DNA from: Mactra quadrangularis
Taxonomy: Eukaryota; Mollusca; Bivalvia; Venerida; Mactridae
Length of the DNA stretch: 64,000 nucleotides
Direction: 5' to 3'
NCBI GenBank assembly: GCA_025267735.1
Contig: CM046307.1
Span: forward strand, 1,364,001-1,428,000
Shown here: positions 11,926-24,719 of the stretch, one piece after another
How the letters are laid out: the number at the start of each line of letters is the position of its first letter
Position numbering within the stretch: the stretch's first letter is position 1
Program-made: the position numbers and the translations under genes
Notes under the pieces: generated by a model
What the model was told of the DNA's origin: nothing
Seen by the model: only the letters and a program-made list of their open reading frames with translations
Database searches by the model: none

Positions 11926-13617
11926 CGAGTAACACATGTTTTTGTTTTAAACAAGATATCAATGCATTTAGTTATAACAAACATATGGATATTGAATATT
12001 TACTATGCCTTAGACATCTGTAAATGATTAGCATGACGTGTGCATTCCAGACAATTATTTATCGACAGATCTTATCAATAAAATTTGACATATGAAGTAG
12101 CCGATGGTTGATAATTTAGTATTGTTATGGGTTACAAGATGTAACTAGAATGGGGAAAGGAATTATGGAACAATAAAATATCGGAAATGTTAGTGGGCGA
12201 ATTGTCTAGCCTTGAGACATGGTCTTGGGAACAGTTTATACTGTAAAGTATGATTTAGGTGATAACATAAATAAACATTTAAATGATTTATGTCCATTAC
12301 TCGACATATTGTTCATATTTGTCACACAATAATATTTTCTCATCCATAAGAATTATGGGTCTTATTTTTTCCTGTTGTTTTATTTTAATGAAATATTCCA
12401 TTTAGTCACTAATATTTACATGGCGCTGTAAAATGTACACTGACATGTCAACGGATAATTGAACCATCAACCTATATATAAAAGTAAATGTTTTATGTGC
12501 TTATTCAATAAAGTTTATCTACAGTCGTGTTAAAATATTTTCATTTGTATTAGAAAGCTTTGTTTGTTCTCGTGATCTCAACCACCCATAACACTTATAT
12601 GTATACATTTGTCAGCGTTGTTAAATACTAACATTGCAATTTAAATGTACTGTACAATAATTGATGTATTACTAAAGTTAGGCCCATTTTATCTTCATAT
12701 ACATATTCAAAGAGCAGCGTACTGTCTCTATATTCGTCATCCGGAGAAATAAACTGATATTATCAGTTTCCATATTACAGTTATCATTGTCTACAACAAA
12801 TTCTTCACATATTATGATATCATAGATTATTTAATATTGAAGTCTTATGGTCGCCATGGTAATGCAGAAAAAATAAAAGAAGCGTAAATCATATAAAACC
12901 AAACATACAAGATAGGAAAGCACCCATCTATTTGGTTGTACATTTTGTACTATAAGATTTAGTACTTGATAATGCTATTTGAATGTATTTTCTTCCCAAA
13001 CATTAATCATAATGCCATTTGTTATTGAAATAATGTAAAAGAAACAATACTGCACACGTAAAAATAAACATAAGTAAAATACGTCATTCTTTAAATATTT
13101 TGCATTTTTCGATCATAATTAAATCATCTGTATCCAAATACACAATTATTAGTCAAGTATTGACTGCTAAAAGATATTATTTTATCCCGTCAGCTAGCTG
13201 ATGGTTTTAAACTCAGATGTTGTGTACATTGTTTCACGTTTAATAGCGTACTCTGCAAACATATAATTTATTTGCACTTTCAAATTCTGAATTTGATGTT
13301 TTGCTTGATAAATATGTTCAAATCAAAATATTACTAATTGAAAATGTTCTACTTACTTAATGATCTACATAAACACAATTCCAAGGATATTCAGTTTTCA
13401 GAGAACTATTGTTAAATAAACTAAAGCTTTGGGGGATACTTTAAATTTTAACATAACTAAATAGATATTGAAAATATATGTTTTTCACGTACTGCAATGG
13501 GATTGTATCGATATATTATTGCAAATGTTTTGACCATAGACGTCTCAGTGGTATTATTTTGTAAGAAGACAAAATAAGAAGGAAATAATATGTTAAGATG
13601 GATAAATATTTTATCAC

Positions 13618-13929
13618 TCAATTTAGCCGTTTCGACAAATTAATGCCCGGTCTTCCATATATAACAATATTAGTCTGCTGCCTGCAGCTTATAAATTCTT
13701 TCAAATCAGTATTCCACAAGTAATACAGTATCATTAACATAATAATATAGACAACGATTGATATGAACATGAACTCACATTCATTTCCATTTATCTTTTT
13801 GTCATGCAATGCTCGCTTTGGAAAAGAATATTTGATACATTTTACATACTTCTGAAACATGCGTATACATAGTTTTTTAATCGAACTAATGTTCCAGCTA
13901 ATTTCTGTGGAAAAGTGTATTAAATGCAT
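13618..13929 (-). pseudogene. membrane-like terminal segment E3, unit A copy (open)
   Basis: Open for 103 codons from an ATG. Cys and basic residues in the first half, a hydrophobic span around residues 54-71 (FISIVVYIIMLMILYY), then a polar tail ending INLSKRLN and a stop. The unit C copy (38,337-38,645) is also open with the same tail; the unit B copy is frameshifted. It could be the last exon of a single-pass membrane protein. No family recognised. No AATAAA follows closely, so a chance frame is not excluded. Confidence 0.4.
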
Positions 13930-14399
13930 CTTATAAAATAAACCAGATTTGCCACTTCTGTGACAGTAAGTAATTTATGGAGATGGAACAAGTAATGATC
14001 CGTTACGGTAAAACTAAATCTAAATAACTAACAAAATGGTCAAACTATCCGCCTCGTTTTAAAGACAATAATTGCGCTTATCTTGCATTGTTTAAAATTC
14101 AGTCTCTAAACAACCATTGAATGTACATCAACGCATACTCTAGAAATTACAAATGAACATACCAAAAGCTTATTGACTTCTAGACTTAGATATATTTAGG
14201 AAAATTACACAATGCCGTAGTGCTATTTGAAAACTTGTATATTAAATGTCACTTCTGAAACACTTGTGTAAGTATTTGCATCTTAAAACTAATTTCCGAA
14301 ATAATAAAGATAAAAAAATCAATGTAAATTGTGACCATTTGATACACATACGTTTTCTTCCTACATTCATACATACTAACATGACAAATACGAAATACC

Positions 14400-14900
14400 A
14401 ATACTCATTTACATTGCACTGTCGTAATATAAATTGTATTACCCAGCCACGTTATTATCATATATACAGAACAACCAAATAAGAAATAAGCTTCAAATAA
14501 TGAAAAACGAAAAAAATCATTATGTCGAGTTACATAGTCTAAGTTGGTAAATATTTTGTTGTATTAATTGTCTCGTAAATCGTCATTGATATCATGTTTA
14601 TAAATTGCATTGTGTTCTTGTTGCAGACTATGGCAGATACATTTACTTACATTACTTACTTACATTACACTGCTATGACGTGAATCTTACTATACAAGCG
14701 CATCATTATCATTCATACTACACAACCAAATAAGAAAAACACGTTACATCAGGAATAGGCAAACATATTAAGTCTAGTTACATAGTCTAAATTGTTAATT
14801 GCTCTGTTGTATTCACAGTCTCGTAAATCGTCATTGATATCTTGTTTATCAATTGCGTCGTGTTCTTGTTGCATACTATGGCAGATACATTTAACTCAGA
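14400..14900 (+). repeat. 248-bp tandem duplication made of two different parental types
   Basis: TCTCGTAAATCGTCATTGAT occurs at 14,571 and 14,819, a period of 248 bp. The left copy resembles unit B (27,590-27,690), including ATTATGTCGAGTTACA. The right copy is nearly identical to unit C (39,071-39,400). Confidence 0.8.
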
Positions 14901-16074
14901 ATACGTAAGTTTCGTGATTGATTTTGTGTCATATCGTAACCAGAACAATAAATGAATTATTATTCTGTTGTTTCAGCGGAATTTTGTATGTATGCTAAGT
15001 TTTGCAATGTTAAAGAAGATATATGTAATGCTACAATAAAAAAATTGGGCCAAATACGTTTTTTCATGCACTACAATTTAGATAAGCTATCACACGTAAT
15101 TGAAAGGAAATGAAAGTCTGTATTAAGTTGCTAGATATGCGTGTCATGTCCAAATTCGTTTTAATGAAGTACTGCATCTGCGTTGATTTATATAAGACAG
15201 CAATTTTAATTTCAATGTAATCTATCAGATCCAGACAGAAGACTTATGATGTAATAGAAAAATAATTTGAGATAAATCTCTCATAATGACTAAATGTTCT
15301 GATATAATAGCGTAAAAGTTAGTTTTTTCCGATTTAATTCAAGCTACGTCCTTGGTGCGTTGCTTTAAAGTATTTTCACATGTACACTAGTAGCGAACTT
15401 ACTTACCTTACTTCAAAAATCTTAAGTACACAAATTGGCAAGACGATCTTACTGCTGTTGAAGGTGTTGTAATGATATACTATATTGACTTTCACAACAC
15501 CGTGACAATTCCCAATCGTACTTACTGAAAACCTTGAATAAATCTCTAATATTGAAAACGGTGGAAATTAGTGTGAGCAAACCATTCAGTAATAACATGC
15601 GGACACAATATATTGAACTTCATTCTTGACACGCTAACATGACTGAAGTAGAACATCCATATACATAATAAACATCCTTATAAACTGTCAGAAATAAATG
15701 AGGCTAGACTAACTCTCTTTAACCTTTAACTCGAAGGACGCTTAATTTCTGAGTGAGGAAGACTATTTAAGAATTTTGTGTTCACACAACAAACTACATT
15801 AACATATTAGGATATAAATTTACAAAAAATGAAATACAATAAGGTTTCACTTCGCGAATCACCAACAAGATTTTAACCAAAATACTATTGGGAATTTCAT
15901 AAAATTTGTTCACTTGAGGGGAAAACTGTCATCCACCTAGGAGTGATACTTCAATATTCATATGTTGTAATGGATGATATGAGGAATCAATTGATTTGTA
16001 ATTATCATGGATGTTAATGTTAATTTAGCATAAAAACTTTGATCTAATGCAACAGAAAAAACTTATAAAAACAT

Positions 16075-16310
16075 AAATATATGGTAATGTAAAACATCCA
16101 AAATATATAAAAAATAACTAAATCTAGAATGAAATCTATCAGACAGAGATGTTATCTCAATACGTTGTGTCATCATATTATCTTAGAGAGTTTGATCTAG
16201 ACGTTGATAAATATATTACAAAAGAATAGAATGGATGATTAATTGAACATAGAGACAAAATGTTGCTTTTGTATATTCAAATCAAATTAAGGAGGCTTAA
16301 GATTTATATC
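16075..16310 (-). repeat. P module with short open frame E5, unit A
   Basis: Minus strand: ATGATGACACAACG starts a frame reading MMTQRIEITSLSDRFHSRFS and about 20 more residues before a stop. It is preceded by CTCTCTAAG, a possible 3' splice site. The frame is related to those in unit C, unit D and the isolated 7.3-kb copy; unit B has a 1-nt loss. Coding status uncertain. Confidence 0.4.
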
Positions 16311-16686
16311 TATATAACTCCCAAATTGCAGTAAATCCATATAGATTTAAGTAGACTAATTGTATTAATGTTTAGGCAAACAATGAATTAACAACCGAAC
16401 TTGTCAAACTTATTTTCAAATTAACCTTTCACTAGTGATTTATTGAATTAAACGGGAATAAATAAAGTTACTGTTTTTTACACGATCGCTAACATACAAT
16501 AATTTCTGTCGCTTTCTTTCAAAGTTAGCGATTTTTTGCAATTTATCCTGTTTTAATTACTCAGAAACCCTCTCATCTTTATTAAAATTTTGAATATAAT
16601 CATTATCAGGTCTATCACTTCTAACATCACATACACATAAACATATACTTTGGGTGATCTTGATCATTCATTGCTTAGACTGTATT

Positions 16687-16942
16687 CCCGGGCGGGGCAT
16701 ACTTTCGTGAAGCTTGGTCATGAAATTATTTCTACGGCCAATCTTCCTCCTACCAATGATTTTTAATTATGTAGGGCAGTTGTCAGTCACTGGCGAAAGT
16801 ATGCGCTTAGTAGTTGGTTAACAGCTAAATCCAGAGATTTAGCCTTTTCAGGAGGAGTGAGTATGTTGACTGACCGCCGTTATATGACCTATAAAATGTT
16901 TTGCTACGGCGTTAAACCTAACAAAAACAAAACAAACAAACA
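16687..16942 (+). mobile_element. SINE (alpha type), nearly full length
   Basis: Flanked by 14-bp target-site duplications GCTTAGAC(T/A)GTATT at 16,673-16,686 and 16,943-16,956. The body shares GGGCAGTTGTCAGTCACTG, a small hairpin GCTAAATC/GATTTAGC and GGAGTGAGTATGTTGACTGA with 48,169-48,350. It ends GCTACGGCGTTAAACC then (AAAC)n. No obvious tRNA-like A/B box in what remains. Confidence 0.9.
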
Positions 16943-17886
16943 GCTTAGACAGTATTTTAAAAATTGGTTGAACTATGAATACTTTACATGTTTATAGCAG
17001 TTTATTTAAAACCATCATATGCTTACATAAGGCATCTAATATCTTCTAAAAATGACACTGTATTCAATATTTGCGATCGATTTTTACATAAATGAAATGA
17101 AAGGTATTTAAATTTCAAAAACATTACTTTGCTTTGAGATGCTATTAGACAACGAGCGTTTTTATGTGTTGCGCAAGACAATCGTATACTTTTAAACAGC
17201 AATTCACATTTAATAAGGGAATTACTTACAGCGTTGAAACAATACTGCTGAGGCAGTTTGTCTCTAACTTGATAAAACGATGCACAATCAAACTAATAAT
17301 ATTATAAGTTCTTCACTTTGTAACTTTACATTGATACAGGTGTTTAAAAATAACATAACCAATTTTCGGAATTGTAGCTTTTTTCTTTGAATATTTAGAA
17401 TAAGTACGTACACGTATAATATTAAATATCATGTTTTGTGTTGTCCTTGAAATGAATCAGGATAAACATATCTGATGTAGAGCATGCTAATCATAACACG
17501 ACAAATGCTGCTACCATAGTATATAAATGACGAACAGATATTACAATAATCATTTTACATATAGTTCTTAAAATTTTAAATAATAATAACGTATACTGCT
17601 AATGCTTGCTAATTATATTGTAAAACATTTTGTTACGAGTTATGAATGTTATGGGCTAATGTTCTAGGTAATACTATTAATGGTGTTGTTTTAACTATAA
17701 CCTGTACGAAATACTTTAACGTATACTTTTATCTCAATTGATATTGGGAACCCTGACCTACTATATCAAATGTAAGATGCATACCTTTAGCGTAAGGTGA
17801 GTAACTCTATTTGCAAAGCCTCTTATAAAATAATTAGCCTACAAAGGTATTTTAACAAATTCTTCTTGACACTGACATTAAGCCAG

Positions 17887-17928
17887 TTTGGGTTTACGGC
17901 GCACATAAACAGTAAGGTTATATCGCGG
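17887..17928 (-). mobile_element. very short SINE-tail insertion, unit A
   Basis: Forty-two bp beginning TTTGGGTTTACGGCGCAC. Flanked by 12-bp direct repeats ACATTAAGCCAG (17,875-17,886) and ACATTTAGCCAG (17,929-17,940). Same site and sequence as 42,029-42,070. Confidence 0.85.
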
Positions 17929-18214
17929 ACATTTAGCCAGACGTATACTACATAGTTTATTTCTTTGTAACAAATGCATACTGTTTCATTTATTCATAAT
18001 TCTTACAGACTGTTAAAATTAAAGTTTAACAATTCTTCCAAATAATACGATTTTTATTAAATTAACTTAATGCCTTTTATTGCTACATTTATAGCAACAA
18101 TACATGCAACAGTGAAACCATATTAACTGATTTAACACATGATTGTGTATTGGTACTTTATAATTAACTGACCTCCAAGTGTGATGTAATGTAATAACGA
18201 TGTAACACATAATT

Positions 18215-18345
18215 ATCTAGTTAGCTAGTTTAACTCGCATTGACTTATTTGCGATGACGTCAAACTCGCGTGCTTAGAGAAGCATAGACTAACACGAAAC
18301 ACAAAATAACACGTAATATCGATATTTGATGATATGATTGTATCA
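18215..18345. promoter_or_regulatory. conserved non-coding block with TGACGTCA, unit A
   Basis: Contains a perfect CRE/ATF-type palindrome TGACGTCA at 18,255-18,262, preceded by ATTATCTAGTTAGCTAGTTT and followed by AACACGTAATATCGA. The same block occurs at 30,778-30,905 and 42,356-42,490 with few differences. Regulatory function is inferred from conservation and motif only. Confidence 0.45.
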
Positions 18346-18552
18346 ATTGCTTTTGTTTCATTAATTATCGATTTAAGATTTAATGCAGATTGTTATACCT
18401 GAAAGTCTTTGGCAGCAAGAGATAACTACTTGTATCATCATAATACATGAACGTGCTGATATACTTTTAACTTTACTTTTTACAAGATCATGAACACTAT
18501 TGACTAATACATCTAATTATTTTGTAAATACAGACAAACTTCTTATTCATCA

Positions 18553-18624
18553 CAGTAACATAAAAACTAGATCATAAAATCTAAGCTACAGTAACATAAA
18601 AACTAAATCATAAAATCTAAGCTA
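18553..18624 (+). repeat. 36-bp tandem duplication
   Basis: CAGTAACATAAAAACTA begins at 18,553 and again at 18,589. Unit B has a single copy at about 31,158, so the duplication is private to unit A. Confidence 0.85.
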
Positions 18625-21315
18625 CATTTTGACTCTAAGTGTCAAATATTCACGTTGACAAAATCACGTGGTTATGATATCCGAAATGCTAGAAAAAACG
18701 GTAAACATTCCGCTTCGACTCAATGATTTAAAAAGCTGTAAGTTGTGGCTGTCCATGTCATATGGGTTTGATTATTTGTCAATGAAAAGCGTATGTTTCT
18801 GACTATTTATAAAAAATGTATAATAAAAAATCATGTATAATAAAAAATCATTGTAATATTTTTTATCAGGAAAGACAGATGAGGGAATTGCATTTCCTAA
18901 CGAACAAACATACTTAGCGATAGTTTTGTGGTTCTATCTCTCAATAACACACTCAACACATTAAATTATTATTAACATGTATTTTAGGACATTTTTTTCG
19001 GCAAATTCTTTTGATTTCTTTTTTTGAAACTCACTGACACCATGACGAAGCATATTTATTCTCTAATTATTGTAAGCGGTAGTAAGTAGTGATAATAAGG
19101 ATGATACATTGTGAAAACGTTAACCTTCCCGTCACTTTATAAAGGTGCTGCATAAAAGTGGCTGATAATCTCTGTGTATCCCATTAAAGATGTTCTCATG
19201 ACCGGTATTTCTAATAAAACCATGTATCGGTTTTCTTATAAATATATGATGTTGTCTAGCATCAGTATGTCACTTACAATATACGGAAACACTTTCTATT
19301 AAAGATTAAGGGGTTTCTATATATCACCGAATAGCACGATTGGTAATCAAATTTTATGTCGATTCGGTAAATACTTGTATAATATACAGGACGAAAACCG
19401 TTTCTTGACTCTTACTTAAGCTTTTGCTTAGCATTTACTGCAATTGTTTATAGTCCGATATCGAATGGAACTGGTTAGATATTAGGTAGTGATCAAGACA
19501 TGTTAATTATTACTCTTAAAACACTAAAATGTGCAATAGACAAACTTTCACTCCTGTCAGCATTATGTCATTGTCATAAAAAAGTGATGACTTTGCAAAA
19601 ACATTGCAAAAAATTCAATCATATCATGATTCATATTATAGCACACACACATATTCTAAAGAAAAGTAAATAACTTCATTCATTTCATTTTTTCTCACCA
19701 ATGCCTTTTTGTTTGCTTTGCTTTCATTCAATCATTTTAGTACATTAAAACAGTTCATACCTACACAAAATGCAAACTCACCGACGAATAGAAAGGAGAA
19801 TAGAGTTACTATAAAACTATAAAATTCTTTCGTCGATATCCTTTCAAAGGCATAGACTAATTGCATATGAGTATATTTTATTCGTTTCATGTATATGTTT
19901 GTTCTGAGAAATCAACATATCGAATTAATAAACTATCGAAACAAATGTTAATCATGTTGACAAAAGAACTGAAATTATCTTTGGCAGAGGAAGTATATTC
20001 ACTGACACAAATAGTAATTTATGAGAATATTTTAAATAATGTTTTTGCAGAAAATCCATCGAGTTATAAAATATAATCTTTATTCTTTATTTCTATAGTT
20101 GGAAAACAAGTCCCTGAACCTGTTGTTTTGTTGTAATATTTCAGACTCTAGCGACATTATATCCGTCAATGATGTGCATTTCTAAATTAAATCTCATATC
20201 ATTTAATTAAATTGTCGCCTATAATTTCCTTATAGACTAATTCTGATGTTGTCTTAATCCTCTAGAATGTTGTTAGTAAATATGTTTGATATAAATGACA
20301 AATAATTCAGCATTGTGCTTCTCTGTGTAGCTTTTCCCCATCTGTTGAGCTTTTTCTAAAACCATACAATCAGACGTGTAAGACGTTAAACACAACGAAT
20401 TATCGGTAAAATTAATTAAACAATCATTTTATCATCTATTATTCAACTGAAACTATATAGTGAATATATGGCCCCCGTTTATATAACAGCCGAAAAAAGT
20501 TCAATGTTAATGGAAAAAAGCTGCATGTGAGTTATCTTAAATATTTTGAATTGGATTTTGGATACTTAAAAACTTTGCATTAATAATATGTCATTTGATA
20601 TTTCTTATTACTACTGTCAACTTGCTAAACTTACCCACACAGTGAAACGTTCCTCCAAATATGAAACTACGATTTATGTTTTATGTATTAAATCGTCATT
20701 CATCCTGCCAAATTCAATAAAGCTTCTACACTTATATATTATTTGTAAAATAATTTTTGGTTCTGCCAAATAAGTTGGTATGGTCATCAATCAAAGCAAT
20801 AGAATCAAGTCACACATATTTGTGTAACAAGGAATCACTAGATTATTTGAAAAATGTCTAGACAATATGGCAGCCAACATTAGTAAGCCAATCTTACAAG
20901 TTTCAGATTTTTTTCTACCACAGTTACTGTAAAATATTGTCAATCAGCAATAGGACAGACAGTTACGTATACATGGCTTTTAGTTATAATAAAGAATTTA
21001 TAAACAAATATCATTGAATATTTGGCTGACTTGAAAAAATACCAAAAGATTTAAATCAACAGATGCATTGAGTATCTATAAGAAATACTTATTACTTGTA
21101 TACTTGTATGAGTGTCAAACACGATTTTATATAAGTTTATACTTATATTACTCAACCCGTTTTAAAATAGAGGAAGACAAAACTGTGGCTTTAGTTTTTG
21201 CTTTCATTTTACGATGCAAGATAACATGCCCTATTTTGTATCATATTAAACTTTGAAATTGTTGCCTAGAAAGACGACATGTGTAGGAGACTATATTATG
21301 TCTGCTTCAGCCTGT

Positions 21316-21334
21316 CATATATATATATATATAT
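21316..21334. repeat. (AT)n microsatellite
   Basis: Run of about nine AT dinucleotides inside unit A; it is shorter in unit B at 33,358-33,372. Confidence 0.9.
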
Positions 21335-21437
21335 GATAAAATATATCGTTTTGTAATCTGCAAGTATGACTATATTTAATAAAGATTTAATTTTGAATCA
21401 AATAAATGAGCCTAGAGTGTTGATGAATTGTCTAGGT

Positions 21438-21515
21438 AAAATCAGATATCTGCATAAATTAATTAACGACTACAGCATCATGTGACAAACGCCATAGACT
21501 AATAAATCACTATAA
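21438..21515. promoter_or_regulatory. conserved non-coding block 2, unit A
   Basis: Contains ATCAGATATCTGCATAAATT, an ATTAATTAA homeodomain-type core and TCATGTGA (M-box/E-box type) at 21,478-21,485. Nearly identical at 33,505-33,580 and 46,320-46,393, while flanking sequence is clearly diverged in unit C. Regulatory role inferred only. Confidence 0.4.
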
Positions 21516-22072
21516 AGAAACTAGACTTCATTTGGCATTTAAATAGCATGATTTATCTTTCATATTTTCTTTAATTTTAAAGTCTCTTAATAACAAGTAC
21601 ATGTAAATGACATATTTTGTCTTACATTTAGACTTTCACAATTAAGTTTTGAACATTTTAGTCATAACTGTTTACATATAATCATACATCTTTACTTTTA
21701 ACAAAGCAAATTAAAAACAACGTAATTGGAACATGCGTTGATATAGTATGCTACAGTAGTCATTTAATTATCGCTCTTTATTTTAAAAAAAATACACTAT
21801 GAAATATAAACTAATTGCAAGTATGCATTAGGGTATTGAATGTAAATCTATTTTTTCCTAATATTTTTTGCAAAATGTTTTAAAATATTGATTAATAGAA
21901 CGTTAAGGTCGCAGTATATTTTTTTATTATATAACAGTTGAAAATACTCACCTCAGAAATATCTAAAAGAAGGTTTTGATAAGTTATAAGCCAACCTGAA
22001 ACATAACTTAATCGATGATATATCATTGTTCTCTAAGGGTCTTATTTATAAGATTCTTATTGATCTTTCATT

Positions 22073-22309
22073 TTAGTTTCCTCTATTATAAATGTTTCCT
22101 TCTTCATTAAGATCTATAAAAGTATACATACAATGAAACCCCTGGATCTTTGTTTGAAGCACGATGAAATAATACAATAATGCAAATAATACATTCATGA
22201 TATATGGAAGATGACATTTCATAATATGCAAGGCGACAACCACAATTCCCTTCTTCCAACGTTCACTAACATAGTTTATCACACTGTCATCAGAAACAGT
22301 TATCACCAT
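22073..22309 (-). pseudogene. membrane-like segment E1, unit A right end (open)
   Basis: The frame starts with GTG-less ATG MVITVSDDSVINYV, then a Trp-Lys-Lys linker and a hydrophobic span (IMNVLFALLYYFIVLQ), ending after about 78 codons. Unit B (34,157-34,384) has the same frame open; the inverted copy at 4,838 has a stop. Differences between the copies do not obviously favour silent sites, so I cannot claim selection. Unrecognised family. Confidence 0.35.
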
Positions 22310-24456
22310 ATTCTCTAGATTATACTTAAGTAATACTCCAAGAAGGATTTATATCGATGCAGCTATTCATTAACAAAATGTAAACATTTTTTACGTCTGT
22401 ATTAATGCTCTTCAGATCTATTTACGTTGCCAAATGTCCTTGACAAGTTTCTTTTCGGTACTTATTTACAAATCAATCAATTTGAAACAACAAACAACTA
22501 CAATTAAGTCAAAGTTCTTGTCGCATATCAGGCTTTAATTTTCGAACGAATTCTTTTCTTTCAAGTTTTTATATGTCTGATGGCATAAAGACTAAAAATA
22601 TACTTCATGATTATTCCACATAAAAATTGTAACCATTTACAAACCTTTTATACCTGATTGATTATTTCTGTACGTGACAATTCTAATGTATTAGAAATAA
22701 TCCAGACTAGATATTGATATTTTCAATTAAATTTAATTGACTAGTTTATGTTGTATGGTATAAACAACATTACTTTTGTAATTTGTACTGTCATAACTAC
22801 TGCCACAACGTAGATGTTAATTTCTTGTGTGTTTTTTCTGAAATGTTTAAAATATAAGTACAAGCAAAGTCTCATTTAAGGGAAAAGGTTATATAATATG
22901 TACGGTTTGTTTCTCTCAAAACTGTTAATGTTATAATAGCTGTTTATTGCTGTAACGGTAATAGCGCGCCTTAAATAATGTTACCATTAATTGTTAATCA
23001 GAAACACCTATTTTTTTCGAAAGTCTCGCTCAATGATTATTTAGACCTAAATCCCTAATATTCATTTGATTAAATAGAAGCGAACAAATCAGTTCGTATT
23101 ATGAATTACCTGAAACATTATCTACTCTTATTCGTTAAATAATGGCACATTAAGTAAATGGACACATGTAGTACATTGTTGTTAATTTAGATAAGCATCG
23201 TTACATTACTACATAAAACACTGCCGTTCTTTCTCTACTACGTATATCCTGTTTAATATCACATCATAATGTACACATGTACAATTTTCTCTTTTTTATA
23301 CGTTATTTGTTAATAATTGCCGAAGATTTTCTTGCCAATGAACATACATGTATAGTTTATGCCAATAAAATATTTTGACTTAACTTTGACTTGGCTGGAT
23401 AATATTTCCCTCGGGTAAATTGGTATTCTGACAACTAATTGGTGAACTGTATTTTAATGCATCATTAAGTGTATTGAACTGTTGTACAATGCAAAAAGGA
23501 AGTTAATCAAATATCTGCTACTAGCCGACAGTTAGTGAAATTGTTTCTATGACTGACATTTCCAACATAATTGAAAATTAGTCTGAGGTTAGTATTGTTT
23601 ATCGTAGAATGCTAATATTAACATTGACATGTGATAAAGAAATTGAGGTGATTTGGTATGTTTCTGCAAATTTAAGGAAAGTATTTGTATTTAATTAAAG
23701 TTATAAGGAATTTGGAATCACGTTCATTGGTTCACATTCTTCGAGAAATTTCATATGACACAAGATGGGCTCATGAATGTTCTTGTCAACCTACTTGTTA
23801 AAGCCTTAATACATAGAAAATGAAATCTAAATAATTATTCTGTCAGTTATAGATTCATACCCTTTGAAAATGGATCATAAATGTATTATCAGTTTTACGT
23901 ATGAAAACGTATGAAGGAACTTAAGTCGAGGTAATTTTATGTTGTGTTTTGTCAATCATTTAATGAAGACATATCTACGTAAGAATACATGTAATGCCTA
24001 ACTTTAATTAGTTGTTAAATGTGTCTCTAAAGTTTAAGTTGTGATTATTGTAGCAATTTGTGGTATGCACTTTTAATTTGTTCTTTAATAACGCTTTGAA
24101 CGAAATGTTTTCTAGATGTACAGAAATATTTCCATCTTTCTGAGATGTAAAGCCATACAAATAATGTGTTTGTTATCTCTGTTGATAAAGAACATTCTAG
24201 CAAATTATACTGTTATGGTCTTAAGGAAAAAGATTGATATTTAAATAGTGAAATATATATAAACTCTGAATGCTTGTATATACTAACGTAAGCAAAAGTG
24301 ATGTAACTTAACAATATATTACCGATAGGCAAGGTTTCAGTGCGATATAAATGACGGTTCAAACTTAAATCGATTTTATATCGTCTTATACTTTGTAACA
24401 ACATCCCGTTTTGGATGCAAGTCAAAGTGTTTTAAAGATGTGTTACTAGTTTCTTC

Positions 24457-24719
24457 TTTTCGGTGTAATAGTAAGACTGAACAGACTTTGTTCAATTATC
24501 TGTATTCTCCTTTAGTTTTTGTTGAGGAAACAAAATTGTACCTTTCACCAAAGTCTGTATGTCCTCATAAAAGGTTGCACATTTTCTAGAGAGTTGCATT
24601 ACTTTTTTATTTCAGTCTCTGTAATGGAGAATCATTTCACGTCTAAACACAATTTATGTCCGTATGATTACATGGTGCATTACACTTCGTGGCGACGAAA
24701 TTGTCACAAGCTTGTGTAA
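24457..24719 (+). pseudogene. Cys/Trp-rich terminal pseudo-exon E2, unit B copy
   Basis: Recognisable pieces in shifting frames: FVEETKLYLSPK, VCPHK, FSLCNGESFHV and CHKLV with a TAA stop. Broken by indels and a stop. It helps define the ancestral frame shared with units A and C. Confidence 0.5.

Larger units (their letters stand above)
8000..22830 (+). repeat. unit A of the 12-kb tandem array
   Basis: Collinear with unit B (22,831-34,900) and unit C (34,901-46,590). Shared anchors in the same order: TTTCTGAAATGTT at the left edge, GCTGTTTATTGCTGTAACGG-like sequence, the Cys-rich pseudo-exon, AGACGTCTCAGTGGTATTA-like sequence, pseudo-exon E3, the P module, the TGACGTCA block, the GATATCTGCATAAATTAATT block and E1. 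Longer than B and C because of the 1.5-kb element at 9,076, a 248-bp internal duplication and a SINE. Between the listed features I see only diverged non-coding sequence. Confidence 0.9.
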
